Of a stretch of 64,000 nucleotides of DNA, positions 36,318 through 44,779 are shown one piece after another (the first letter of the stretch is position 1; the number at the start of each line of letters is the position of its first letter). The DNA lies in contig NZ_JAAFZH010000017.1 of assembly GCF_010435915.1 (NCBI RefSeq), forward strand, positions 62,001 through 126,000. Direction: 5' to 3'. The notes below the pieces were generated by a model. That model saw only the letters and a program-made list of their open reading frames with translations. It was not told the origin of the DNA and made no database searches. The translations under genes and the position numbers were made by a program. This stretch comes from Spirosoma terrae (GTDB lineage: Bacteria > Bacteroidota > Bacteroidia > Cytophagales > Spirosomataceae).

Positions 36318-36887
36318 CTAGGCTTCGGTAGTCTGCGGTTTCAATTTCTCCTTAAAAACCTTTCTAAACTTGTCCAGTTTTGGCGCAATAACGAATGCAC
36401 AATAGCCTTGATCTGGGTTCTTGGCAAAATAGTTCTGATGATACGCTTCGGCTTCGTAAAACGTGCTGGCTGGGCTAATTTCCGTTACGATTGGTCGATC
36501 ATACGCCCCTGCTTTATTTAGCTCTGCTTTCGCGGTTTCGGCTAGTTGCTTCTGTTCGTCGTTATGATAAAAAATAACCGAACGATACTGGGTCCCTACA
36601 TCAGCCCCCTGCCGGTTTAATGTAGTTGGATCATGACTCCGAAAGAAAGCCTGAAGCAACTCCTGATACGTAATCTTTGCCGGATCATACGTCACTTCGA
36701 CGCACTCCGCATGACCGGTCGTTCCGGTACATACTTCTTTATAGGTTGGATTAGGATTCTGCCCTCCCTCATAGCCAGAGATAGCAGAAATAACACCATC
36801 CAGTGAATTATACATGGCTTCGGTACACCAGAAACAACCGGTCCCAAATGTAGCTTTTTCGAAATTTACTGATTGATTCGCGTTCAT
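36318..36887 (-). CDS. msrA: Peptide-methionine (S)-S-oxide reductase MsrA
   Basis: MsrA reduces the S-form of oxidised methionine in proteins and free methionine, using thioredoxin. The 189-residue protein has the defining GTGCFWCTEA motif with nucleophile Cys18, followed by GYEGGQNPNPTYKEVCTG and GHAECVEVTYDP, and the conserved FFRSHDPTTLNRQGADVGTQ and EAYHQNYF blocks. There is no signal peptide, so it acts in the cytoplasm. It is monocistronic with a terminator directly after it. Length and motifs are entirely typical. Confidence 0.97.
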   Translation of the reverse strand: MNANQSVNFEKATFGTGCFWCTEAMYNSLDGVISAISGYEGGQNPNPTYKEVCTGTTGHAECVEVTYDPAKITYQELLQAFFRSHDPTTLNRQGADVGTQYRSVIFYHNDEQKQLAETAKAELNKAGAYDRPIVTEISPASTFYEAEAYHQNYFAKNPDQGYCAFVIAPKLDKFRKVFKEKLKPQTTEA

Positions 36888-37066
36888 ATAAGGTTTATTA
36901 TCAACGACGTTCAGCTACTCATTCACGATTCCGACGCCAAATTGACGTAGTAATTTGAACAACATAACGCCTATTGAGGAAAGATCTACTAACCATTACA
37001 TCAGATTCTGGTTATTAGCTGTATTGTTAACGTAACAGACCCACGTAAAGTTTACACAGTATTCCC

Positions 37067-37948
37067 GTGAAAGAATTCGAAACCAATCGCTTCCGCTACG
37101 ACGGCGACAAGTCGTTAAAAATCAAAAAAGCTCCGACTAAAGTGGACGATCTCTATGAAGATGACACTCATTATGAAGCTTTACTACGTCAGCAGGCTGC
37201 TGAAATTGATAAGTGGCAGGAACGTATGTATTCCCATAATCGCTATGGGCTGGTAGTGGTTTTCCAGGCGTTGGATGCGGCCGGTAAAGACGGCACCATC
37301 CAGCATGTGTTTACGGGAACAAACCCGGCAGGCGTACGTGTGTATTCGTTCAAACGACCGACCGAACAGGAACTGGATCACGATTTCCTATGGCGTAGCT
37401 GGCGCGAATTGCCCGAACGCGGAACGATCGGCATTTTTAACCGATCGTATTACGAAGAAGTGTTGGTCACTAAAGTTCATCCGGAAATTCTAACGGATAG
37501 CCAGCGGTTACCCGAAAAAGCAACGGAAGATCTCGACAAACTATTCAAGCAGCGATTTGATATTATCCGGGATATGGAGAAATATCTCTACCAGAATGGT
37601 TTTCTGACAATTAAATTCTATCTGCACGTATCAAAAAAGGAACAGGCCGACCGGCTCATTGCCCGTATCGAAGACCCCGACAAAAACTGGAAATTTGAAG
37701 AAGGGGATGTTAAAGAACGTGAATTCTGGGATGAATATCAGGATGCCTATGAAACATGTGTCAACGAAACAGCTACGAAAAACGCCCCCTGGTACGTCAT
37801 ACCAGCCGATGATAAGAAAAACATGCGGTTACTGGTAGGCCGCGTTATTATTGACGAGTTGAAAAAACTACCGATTGCGGAACCCAAGCCCGATGATGAC
37901 CGATTTAAGGAACTGCAAAAGCTAATTCCAGTAATTCGCGGACAATAG
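37067..37948 (+). CDS. Polyphosphate kinase 2 family protein (class III type)
   Basis: PPK2 enzymes transfer phosphate from polyphosphate to nucleotides. This 293-residue protein has the Walker A motif in QALDAAGKDGTI, the lid and Walker B region in GTIGIFNRSYYEEVLVTKVHPE, and APWYVIPADDKKNMR near the C-terminus. The overall pattern, including NPAGVRVYSFKRPTEQELDHD, matches class III members such as the Meiothermus ruber enzyme, which phosphorylate AMP as well as ADP. The start codon is GTG at 37067; an in-frame stop lies seven codons upstream, and the next Met is about 54 residues in, so GTG is required for a full-length enzyme. Confidence 0.92.
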   Translation: MKEFETNRFRYDGDKSLKIKKAPTKVDDLYEDDTHYEALLRQQAAEIDKWQERMYSHNRYGLVVVFQALDAAGKDGTIQHVFTGTNPAGVRVYSFKRPTEQELDHDFLWRSWRELPERGTIGIFNRSYYEEVLVTKVHPEILTDSQRLPEKATEDLDKLFKQRFDIIRDMEKYLYQNGFLTIKFYLHVSKKEQADRLIARIEDPDKNWKFEEGDVKEREFWDEYQDAYETCVNETATKNAPWYVIPADDKKNMRLLVGRVIIDELKKLPIAEPKPDDDRFKELQKLIPVIRGQ

Positions 37949-37957
37949 CAGTATAAG

Positions 37958-37972
37958 TAGCGACGCTACGTA
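37958..37972. repeat. Short GTAGCG/CGCTAC palindrome
   Basis: A 13-base near-perfect palindrome (GTAGCG-A-CGCTAC, then GT) lies between the PPK2 and esterase genes. It shares the core of the larger palindromes at 23349 and 38823. Confidence 0.5.
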
Positions 37973-38000
37973 TTATCAATGAAATTTTACTGTTCGACTC

Positions 38001-38816
38001 ATGCGTAAAGTCTTGTTGATACTAGCCTTGGTAGTACAGGGTTCAATTCAGGCGAAACTATTAGCACAATCGTCATTGCCGGCCAATCTGCCACCAGCTA
38101 AATTTCATTTGTATCTGCTGGCAGGCCAGTCGAATATGGCAGGTCGCGGAACGGTAGAAACAGTTGATAAGACACCACACCCTCGGGTTTGGGTACTGAA
38201 CAAGGAAGGCCAATGGATTCCCGCTACTGATCCACTTCATTTCGATAAGCCCGACGTAGTGGGCGTAGGGCCGGGTTTGGTGTTTGGCAAACAACTGGCA
38301 GAAGCCGATACGTCGGTGTTTATTGGCCTTATTCCGACCGCAGCCGGAGGGTCGGCTATTAGTTCCTGGCAGCCGGGAGGCTATCACGATCAAACCAAAA
38401 GTCATCCGTATGATGATGCCATTATACGGGCGAAACTAGCGCAGAAAACCGGAACGTTACGTGGTATAATCTGGCATCAGGGCGAAAGCGATAGCAAACC
38501 AGAACTAGCCTCGGTATACGAGAAAAATCTGGAGCAATTAATTCAGCGATTCCGAACAGAGTTCCACAATCCCCAACTACCTATTGTGGTTGGTACGTTA
38601 GGCGACTTCTACGTTTCCCGTACCCCCGGTGGCTCGACAATAAACGCAATCCTACAGAATCTGCCCAATCATATTCAGAACCTAACCTGTGTTGATGCAG
38701 CTGGCTTAACCGACAAAGGAGACAAAACACACTTCGATGCGCCATCGGCCCGCGAGCTGGGCCACCGGTATGCCAACGCAATGATCAATCTGGAAAAAGC
38801 CTCCGGCAAAAAGTAA
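38001..38816 (+). CDS. SGNH-type acetylesterase (sialate O-acetylesterase-like), exported
   Basis: The 271-residue protein begins with a signal peptide (about 1-23, ending SIQAKLLAQ). It then shows the sialate O-acetylesterase / SGNH hydrolase pattern: LLAGQSNMAGRG with the nucleophile Ser, PTAAGGSAISSW, an IIWHQGESDS block with the conserved Glu, and a C-terminal DKTHFDAPSARELG carrying the catalytic His. Such enzymes remove acetyl groups from carbohydrates such as sialic acids or xylan; the exact substrate cannot be told. It is 52 bp downstream of the PPK2 gene on the same strand but functionally unrelated. Confidence 0.88.
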   Translation: MRKVLLILALVVQGSIQAKLLAQSSLPANLPPAKFHLYLLAGQSNMAGRGTVETVDKTPHPRVWVLNKEGQWIPATDPLHFDKPDVVGVGPGLVFGKQLAEADTSVFIGLIPTAAGGSAISSWQPGGYHDQTKSHPYDDAIIRAKLAQKTGTLRGIIWHQGESDSKPELASVYEKNLEQLIQRFRTEFHNPQLPIVVGTLGDFYVSRTPGGSTINAILQNLPNHIQNLTCVDAAGLTDKGDKTHFDAPSARELGHRYANAMINLEKASGKK

Positions 38817-38822
38817 CCAATA

Positions 38823-38849
38823 ACGTAGCACGCTGATTCCGTGCTACGT
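38823..38849. repeat. ACGTAGCACG palindrome after the esterase gene
   Basis: Ten-base arms ACGTAGCACG and CGTGCTACGT flank a 7-base loop, 7 bp after the stop codon. It is probably a terminator-like stem or a member of the CTACGT palindrome family. Confidence 0.6.
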
Positions 38850-38877
38850 CATTAGTAAGCGTGAATTATGAATAACC

Positions 38878-38970
38878 AATTTCTGTCATCCCGACGGCAG
38901 GAGGGATCTTCGTAGCTAAGACTTCTTTTTTCTACCGAAGATCCCTCCTGCCGTCGGGATGACAGAAATT
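38878..38970. repeat. Long REP-like intergenic inverted repeat (about 93 bp)
   Basis: Arms of about 38 bp (38878-38915 and 38932-38970) are complementary except for one extra base in the second arm, and enclose a 16-base loop. The core TCATCCCGACGGCAGGAGGG resembles dispersed extragenic palindromes of Bacteroidota genomes. It lies between a plus-strand and a minus-strand gene that converge. Confidence 0.85.
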
Positions 38971-39027
38971 GTATTTATACTAAATTGTTAATAAGCCTAT
39001 TAACTCAGCTTCTGTCCACAATTCACG

Positions 39028-39864
39028 TTATTTAGCTTTACGGATATAAATATTTCCGTGCATGTTTTTCATCATTACCTCAGGCCCGCCCCCGTTGATT
39101 TTTCCCTTCACCCAATCCTCAACGCTGACCTTATACATACCATTTTTTTCGGTCCGGGTCGACTTTGGCTCGCTTTTATCAACAGCAATATCAAAGTCGC
39201 TGTAAATATCACCCTGGTCGGTTTTGATTTTAACGGCGGCTTTGGTGTTACCCGGAAACGTTACGTCGACATTTCCATTGAGGGTAGAAAACGCCATTGG
39301 TACGTCAGCGTCAATTGCCTTGAACGTAGCAACCAGATTGCCATTCACCGTATTGGCAACGGCCGATCCCGAAATATTCGACAGTTGAATCGCGCCATTT
39401 ACGTTCGATATTTCTAACGTACCCGTAACGTTTTCGACCGTAACATCACCATGATTGACCGTCTTCAGTTTCAATGAGCAGCGCTGTGGAACCCTGATGG
39501 TCAGATCGATAGGGCGCTTCCAGGAATCAGTGCTGATATTGACCTTATTATCTTTCTCTTCCGCCCGGACTTCCATACCATTGCCAGCCGATATGCGTTT
39601 CATTCCACTCGCATTAGGATCAACTTTATCGTCCCGATCAGTACGTCGGTTCGATGAAACAGCGTCGATTACAATGTCTTTACCGCTCGACCCCACCACT
39701 TTAATTGATCCACCGACTAACGCAACCGTTACAAAACCGGGTTTAGAGGGATCGCTTAAAGGGACAACTATTTGCTCTTTTGTGTCATTCTGAGCCACGA
39801 GTGGACCTGCCCAGCCAAGCAACAAAAGCAATAACGTATTACGTATCAACTGAATCGTGTTCAT
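39028..39864 (-). CDS. DUF4097-type beta-strand-repeat protein, exported (second copy)
   Basis: The 278-residue protein has a signal peptide (MNTIQLIRNTLLLLLLGW to LVAQ) and a beta-solenoid-like body. The stretch LKTVNHGDVTVENVTGTLEI, then NVNGAIQLSNISGS and NTVNGNLVATF, shows the short strand-turn periodicity of DUF4097 (putative adhesin family). It is 5 bp behind a paralogous gene and ends the sigma/anti-sigma operon. Such pairs are presumed periplasmic or surface proteins controlled by the ECF system; their role is unknown. Confidence 0.85.
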   Translation of the reverse strand: MNTIQLIRNTLLLLLLGWAGPLVAQNDTKEQIVVPLSDPSKPGFVTVALVGGSIKVVGSSGKDIVIDAVSSNRRTDRDDKVDPNASGMKRISAGNGMEVRAEEKDNKVNISTDSWKRPIDLTIRVPQRCSLKLKTVNHGDVTVENVTGTLEISNVNGAIQLSNISGSAVANTVNGNLVATFKAIDADVPMAFSTLNGNVDVTFPGNTKAAVKIKTDQGDIYSDFDIAVDKSEPKSTRTEKNGMYKVSVEDWVKGKINGGGPEVMMKNMHGNIYIRKAK

Positions 39865-39869
39865 TGTTT

Positions 39870-40718
39870 TCAGGATTGTTTTTTAATATAAATGTTACCG
39901 TTGAATGTCTCGAACCGGAATGTTCGCCCGCCTTTACCAATACGTATGGCCGTGTTTTTATCCAGCTTATAGACAGTGGCTTCTCCCCGGCGCTCCTGGT
40001 TTTTCGTCACCTGAACAGGCAGGATTTCCGCATCGGGAAAGTCGGTGTAGAATTCGCCATGGAAGCTCTTAAACTGCAGATCAGCTGATAAGTTGGCGGG
40101 GTAGCTTATACGAATATTACCATTGAGGATATAATACGCTGACTTATCGGGAGGAATGGTCAAATAATTAATCACTACGTCGCCATTGATGGTATGCGCG
40201 TTGGTTTCGCCCTTTGCGTTAACGATCGTTATAGCTCCGTTCACGTTATTGGTTTTCAATTTACCGCTTACATCCTTTACCTCCACGTTCCCCCGATTTA
40301 CGGTCGAAGCCTGTAGATTCATCTGGTAGGGAATTTTGACGGTAAAATCGAGCGTGAAGTCATACTGGATTTTTTGATTACGCTCTTTCTGGTTTCGATT
40401 CGGCCGCGAGTCGAAAGGCTCCGCTATGTAAGCGATAATACTATCCCCTTTCTGCTCAAACTCAACCTTGAATTCTTTCTTACCCGTTTCCAGCGCATCT
40501 TTATCTTTTGCGGTTATGGTTTTATCCACACTGAGCACAACTTTGTCGCCCGAATATCCTTCCACTTTGATAGAGCCGTTGATATTATAGATCGCCAGTG
40601 TACCATTCGTTGCTGTAAATTCTTTGGCAATATGTTCTTTAAAGTCCTGAGCCCGGACTGGCGATTGGGCACAAGCGAGCACCAACCCCACTAAACAGGG
40701 GATAATTAATCGGTTCAT
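39870..40718 (-). CDS. DUF4097-type beta-strand-repeat protein, exported (first copy)
   Basis: This 282-residue paralogue has a signal peptide (about 1-23, ending SPVRAQ) and the same repeating strands: TLAIYNINGSIKVEGYSGD, VNRGNVEVKDVSGKL, TNNVNGAITIVNAKG. The C-terminus ends with a FRFETFNGNIYIKKQS strand, matched by NMHGNIYIRKAK in its neighbour. It follows the anti-sigma gene by 32 bp and precedes the second copy by 5 bp, so all are in one transcript. Function is unknown, but the duplicated organisation implies the two act together, perhaps as a hetero-oligomer. Confidence 0.85.
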   Translation of the reverse strand: MNRLIIPCLVGLVLACAQSPVRAQDFKEHIAKEFTATNGTLAIYNINGSIKVEGYSGDKVVLSVDKTITAKDKDALETGKKEFKVEFEQKGDSIIAYIAEPFDSRPNRNQKERNQKIQYDFTLDFTVKIPYQMNLQASTVNRGNVEVKDVSGKLKTNNVNGAITIVNAKGETNAHTINGDVVINYLTIPPDKSAYYILNGNIRISYPANLSADLQFKSFHGEFYTDFPDAEILPVQVTKNQERRGEATVYKLDKNTAIRIGKGGRTFRFETFNGNIYIKKQS

Positions 40719-40750
40719 AATGTGTTTTGATTTCGGGTTACTGATTCGTT

Positions 40751-41572
40751 CTACGACAGCGCTTTAAGGCTCTCCTGAATTTTACTCTTTACTAAATCGT
40801 TGAGATTTTCCTGCCGAAGCAGTTGACGCAGCGGCTTTATGGATCGTTTTTCCTGCAACTTCACCATCAGATCGGCCAGCGCAACCTGCACCAGGGGCGA
40901 ATCCTGATACACAAGAGCCTGCACCAATCCCTCGCGTACGTTGGGGTCATCAGCCAGCTTAGCGAGCGCTTCCAGCGTGACCAGGCGCACATTTACGTTG
41001 GGATCATTGTTAAGTGTTGTCAGTAATGCTTCGACCACGCGATTGTTAGCCTTGCCTATCTCTTCGGTATAACTAACCGCCCGAAGCCGTTCGGATGCCG
41101 ACGGATTATCAATCAAAGAAAGCAACATCATCTGCCGCATTTCCTGCACCTGAGCCGACAACGTATCAATCTGCTGTTGATAGGCCACCACGGGCTTACT
41201 CTGGTTATGTAGCCAGTAGCCCACTCCTACTCCAGCAACCAGTAGCGCCAGGCTATAAGCCAGACGTAATGCAGGCTGGCGAATCAGGAATGATTTGATT
41301 TTCGCGATAAAATCAGCTACCGTTTTCTTTTCTTCCGCTTTAATCGACTCTTGATACGTATCAAGCATGGCGTCGAAACGGACGCGCATCATCTTACTGG
41401 GCTCAGGTGCTGCCAGTGTATCCATACGCAACCAAAGATTTTCCATATCGTCAGCTTCCTGCTGGCAATCAGGGCACCCGGCCATGTGCGCATCCATTTC
41501 CAGCCGTTCGGCATCGGGAAGGCGGTTACTGAGCCATTCGGTAAATTGCTCGTTGGCATTTTCACAGTTCAT
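40751..41572 (-). CDS. Anti-sigma factor with zinc-finger-like N-terminus and HEAT repeats
   Basis: The 273-residue inner-membrane protein begins with an anti-sigma zinc-binding domain (about 1-50; Cys3, a His, then CPDC in HMAGCPDCQQE). A membrane span follows at about 90-110 (LAYSLALLVAGVGVGYWLH). The outer part carries HEAT-like helical repeats (about 170-270, with VRLVTLEALAKLADD and VQVALADLMVKL). HEAT repeats are unusual in place of the expected sensor domain and suggest protein binding in the periplasm. I choose the ATG at 41572, which overlaps the end of the sigma gene by 11 bp, rather than a TTG at 41593. Confidence 0.88.
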   Translation of the reverse strand: MNCENANEQFTEWLSNRLPDAERLEMDAHMAGCPDCQQEADDMENLWLRMDTLAAPEPSKMMRVRFDAMLDTYQESIKAEEKKTVADFIAKIKSFLIRQPALRLAYSLALLVAGVGVGYWLHNQSKPVVAYQQQIDTLSAQVQEMRQMMLLSLIDNPSASERLRAVSYTEEIGKANNRVVEALLTTLNNDPNVNVRLVTLEALAKLADDPNVREGLVQALVYQDSPLVQVALADLMVKLQEKRSIKPLRQLLRQENLNDLVKSKIQESLKALS

Positions 41573-42134
41573 GCGCTTTTCGACTCGATTCAATGGTTGT
41601 ATAGATTCGTTTCAATTCGTTCATAGCCCGATGAACCCGAACTTTTATAGCGCCTTCGGTTGTGTTCAGAACCTGGGCAATTTCGTCGTACTTCAACTCC
41701 TGGAACCGGCTTAGAATCAACACTTCGCGATGATCATCGCTTAATCTCGACATAGCTTTGCGAAGCAAATCCTTTTCCTGTTCCCGCTGTAACTCTTCAT
41801 CGGCCATCAACCCTCCACCGATACGTTCAGCCAACTCCGTTACGTCGGCATGGTTAGCTGAGCGCTTGTTTTGTTTCGCTACATCAGCCAGTACGTTCCG
41901 GGCCAGATGATACATCCAGGTTCTGAACTCACCATCGCCCGTGAATGTATGCCGATATTTCAGCATCCGATAAAACACCGTCTGGACCATATCTTCACTT
42001 GTTTCCGTCTGGCCCGTCATATGAAACAGGAACCCGAACAAGGGGCGATGATAGCGCTCGAAAAGTAAGCCCATCTTATCCAGATTGCCTGCTTTTACTT
42101 GAAGCATGAGTGAATTATCGGCTAGCGCGTTCAA
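41562..42134 (-). CDS. ECF-type sigma factor paired with an adjacent anti-sigma factor
   Basis: The 190-residue protein has sigma-70 region 2 (about 10-90; DMVQTVFYRMLKYRHTFTG and FRTWMYHLARNVLAD) and region 4 (about 125-180; LSDDHREVLILSRFQELKYD and a helix-turn-helix through TTEGAIKVRVHRAMNELK). Translation appears to start at a TTG (42134): the residues before the first ATG at 42107, ALADNSL, align with the conserved start of ECF region 2, so the longer form is favoured. It overlaps the anti-sigma gene by 11 bp and heads an operon with two DUF4097 genes. Confidence 0.92.
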   Translation of the reverse strand: MNALADNSLMLQVKAGNLDKMGLLFERYHRPLFGFLFHMTGQTETSEDMVQTVFYRMLKYRHTFTGDGEFRTWMYHLARNVLADVAKQNKRSANHADVTELAERIGGGLMADEELQREQEKDLLRKAMSRLSDDHREVLILSRFQELKYDEIAQVLNTTEGAIKVRVHRAMNELKRIYTTIESSRKAHEL

Positions 42135-42414
42135 TCAGATACGGGAGTTGATTTACTGTATTTTGGACTGGAAACTGCGGGAATTTCGCAAGGTTACAGA
42201 AAGACGTAATTTTTTTTGTTTCGTTGCTGCAATCAGCACTTTACTGTCGACGGTAGCTTATTTCTTCAGTCGGTTAATCTATTTCGCTACGTATAACTAT
42301 TCTTTCGTTTATTACACACAAACTTCATCATAGTATAAGAATAAACAATCTCGGTAAATTACAGTTTAACGATCTAACAATTAAGTATTTATCTCTCTTT
42401 TATATCGACGTTTT

Positions 42415-44718
42415 ATGACTACTTTTTACGGATTTCTTCTGATCAGATCGGAGAAGCACAGATGTGCTACGTCTCAGCCTATTCCACACTGGGCTCTGTT
42501 CTGTCTATTCCTGGTCAGCCTTATTGGTGAACTTGGTTACGCACAAACGTTTCCGGCTAGTTTCAGCCAGGTTCAGGTAGTCAATGGACTTTCCAGCCCT
42601 ACCGTTGCTGCTTTTGCGCCAGATGGTCGGATTTTCGTAGCCGAACAGGCTGGTGCGCTACGTGTCATAAAAAATGGCAATCTGCTTCCTACACCTTTCG
42701 TGCAGCTATCGGTAGACCCATCGGGTGAGCGTGGGCTAATTGGCTTCGTTTTCGACCCTAATTTTAACAACAACCACTACGTATACGTGTATTATACGGT
42801 TCCGGGCACACCCGCTCATAACCGCGTTAGTCGACTCACAGCAAATGGCGACGTAGCACTGGCCAATAGTGAGACTATCCTTTTAGAACTTGATAACCTA
42901 AGCTCGGCAACGAATCATAATGGAGGATCTATGGCCTTCGGTAAAGATGGCAAGTTATATATTGGAGTTGGCGAAAACGCTAATGCGGCTAATTCTCAGA
43001 TCCTCGACAACTATTTAGGAAAAATACTACGTATCAACTCAGATGGAAGCATACCTGCCGACAATCCTTTCCAGACAGGATCAGTTGCCAAGAGAAGTAT
43101 ATGGGCTTATGGGCTACGTAATCCGTATACAATTACGGTTCAACCGGGAACAGGTCGGCTTTTTGTGAATGATGTTGGTGCTGGCACCTGGGAAGAAATC
43201 AATGACGCCACAACGGGGGGCTTAAATTTTGGCTGGCCTTCTGCCGAAGGGAACAGCTCTAACTCAGCATTTACCAATCCGGTTTACGCCTATGGACATG
43301 GTAGTGGCGATGGCATTGGCTGCGCTATAACGGGAGGAACCTTTTTCAATCCAGCCAACACAAATTACCCCGCCAGTTTCATTGGAAAATATTTTTATCA
43401 GGACTTTTGTAGTAACTGGATCAACGTTCTGGATCTATCGACGACCCCTGCAACCAGAGCCTCGTTTGCTACTGGACTGCCCGCTAACGCCCTTAGCATC
43501 CTGACCGGGCCCGATGGTAATCTCTATTATCTAAGCATTGCAACAGGAGCGCTTTACAAAATCATTTATAATTCGCCCAATCCCGATCCGGGAACGTTTG
43601 CCATTACGGGCGTAACAATAGTTAACTGCGCTACAGTATCCGCTGGCCAGCGATCGGTAAGCCTGAACCCGCAATATGCCGGATTAACCGGGCAACCTGT
43701 CTCATTCTCTATAGCCAATGAATTTCCGGCGACGACGAATCCAGGGCCTTATACACTGACGCTGTATACAGATAACCCGACCATTACCCTCAAGGCAACG
43801 CAAAGGGGTACGTCGGGAACGGCTAGTTTCACCTACAACTGGCTAGCCGCCTGTACAGGCGGGTCAACCCCAAACACTCCGCCAACGGTGGCCGCTTCCA
43901 TAGCCAATCAATCAGCTACTGTTGGGCAAAACGTTAGCTTTTCCATTCCGGCTGGTACGTTCACGGATGCAGAAACGCCAAACAATCTAACCTATTCAGT
44001 CAGTGGGCTCCCGGCTGGACTGGCTTTCTCCGCTCCCTCAACCATCACAGGTGTGCCAAGTGCATCGGGCGTGTCGACGGTTACTGTCACGGCCAAAGAT
44101 CCAGGCAATTTATCGGCCAGCACAACCTTTACAATCACCGTCAATCCTGGCTCGACTCCTAATCCTGGTACGTTTGCTATTACTGGTGCAACATTGGTCA
44201 ATTGTGCTACCATTTCGCCCGGAAAACGATCGGTGAGCTTAACCCCGCAATATTCTGGCATCACGGGTCAGCCCATTTCGTTCTCCGTCACTAATGAGAT
44301 GCTGCCAACAACGAATCCTGGCCCTTATACGCTAACACTCTACACAGACAATCCTACTATTACGCTAAAAGCAGTGCAATCGGGTACACCCGGCGAAGCT
44401 AGCTTCAGCTACAATTGGCTAACTGCCTGTAGTGGAGCGGCACGTCAGGGAATCGAAAGCAGTTCTTTGCTACGTATTGTCGTTCTTGGCAATCCCGCTG
44501 TTAATGAAACAGTAGAGATTGATATTCAGGGAGCAACAGGCGAATCACTACGTCTGCAAATGCTGGATCAGCAAGGCAGACCTGTTAGCGAACGAAACAT
44601 TCAGGAAGCGGGCGCAATCGAACGATTGACTATGCCCTTAGGAAAATCATCGGGAATGTATTTTCTGCAGGCTACTACGTCAACCCAAAGGGAGGTTGTA
44701 AAAATTAGTAAGCCTTAA
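42415..44718 (+). CDS. Secreted PQQ-type sugar dehydrogenase with repeat modules and T9SS-like tail
   Basis: The 767-residue protein starts with a signal peptide (to about 44, GELGYAQ). Residues 45-385 form a glucose/sorbosone dehydrogenase-type beta-propeller with typical blocks NHNGGSMAFGKDGKLYIGVG, LGKILRINSDGS, WAYGLRNPYTITV and GGLNFGWPSAEG. Such enzymes oxidise sugars using PQQ and calcium; PQQ supply by this organism is not shown. The tail contains an unnamed two-Cys module (about 395-482), a cadherin/Ig-like domain (485-578), a second copy of the module (582-668) and a sorting-domain-like end (680-767). The last section matches the end of the 4221-aa protein closely, so the two share export and anchoring. 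Confidence 0.9.
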   Translation: MTTFYGFLLIRSEKHRCATSQPIPHWALFCLFLVSLIGELGYAQTFPASFSQVQVVNGLSSPTVAAFAPDGRIFVAEQAGALRVIKNGNLLPTPFVQLSVDPSGERGLIGFVFDPNFNNNHYVYVYYTVPGTPAHNRVSRLTANGDVALANSETILLELDNLSSATNHNGGSMAFGKDGKLYIGVGENANAANSQILDNYLGKILRINSDGSIPADNPFQTGSVAKRSIWAYGLRNPYTITVQPGTGRLFVNDVGAGTWEEINDATTGGLNFGWPSAEGNSSNSAFTNPVYAYGHGSGDGIGCAITGGTFFNPANTNYPASFIGKYFYQDFCSNWINVLDLSTTPATRASFATGLPANALSILTGPDGNLYYLSIATGALYKIIYNSPNPDPGTFAITGVTIVNCATVSAGQRSVSLNPQYAGLTGQPVSFSIANEFPATTNPGPYTLTLYTDNPTITLKATQRGTSGTASFTYNWLAACTGGSTPNTPPTVAASIANQSATVGQNVSFSIPAGTFTDAETPNNLTYSVSGLPAGLAFSAPSTITGVPSASGVSTVTVTAKDPGNLSASTTFTITVNPGSTPNPGTFAITGATLVNCATISPGKRSVSLTPQYSGITGQPISFSVTNEMLPTTNPGPYTLTLYTDNPTITLKAVQSGTPGEASFSYNWLTACSGAARQGIESSSLLRIVVLGNPAVNETVEIDIQGATGESLRLQMLDQQGRPVSERNIQEAGAIERLTMPLGKSSGMYFLQATTSTQREVVKISKP

Positions 44719-44732
44719 TCTGATCGAGTTCA

Positions 44733-44771
44733 CTACGTCGCCATTGTTAGGTTCCAATGATGGCGACGTAG
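44733..44771. terminator. Stem-loop between convergent genes
   Basis: CTACGTCGCCAT (44733-44744) pairs exactly with ATGGCGACGTAG (44760-44771); an inner extension TTG/CAA is possible. It lies 15 bp past one stop and 9 bp from the other, as a shared terminator would, but it lacks T-runs. It belongs to the CTACGTCGC palindrome type. Confidence 0.6.
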
Positions 44772-44779
44772 CGCTTGTC

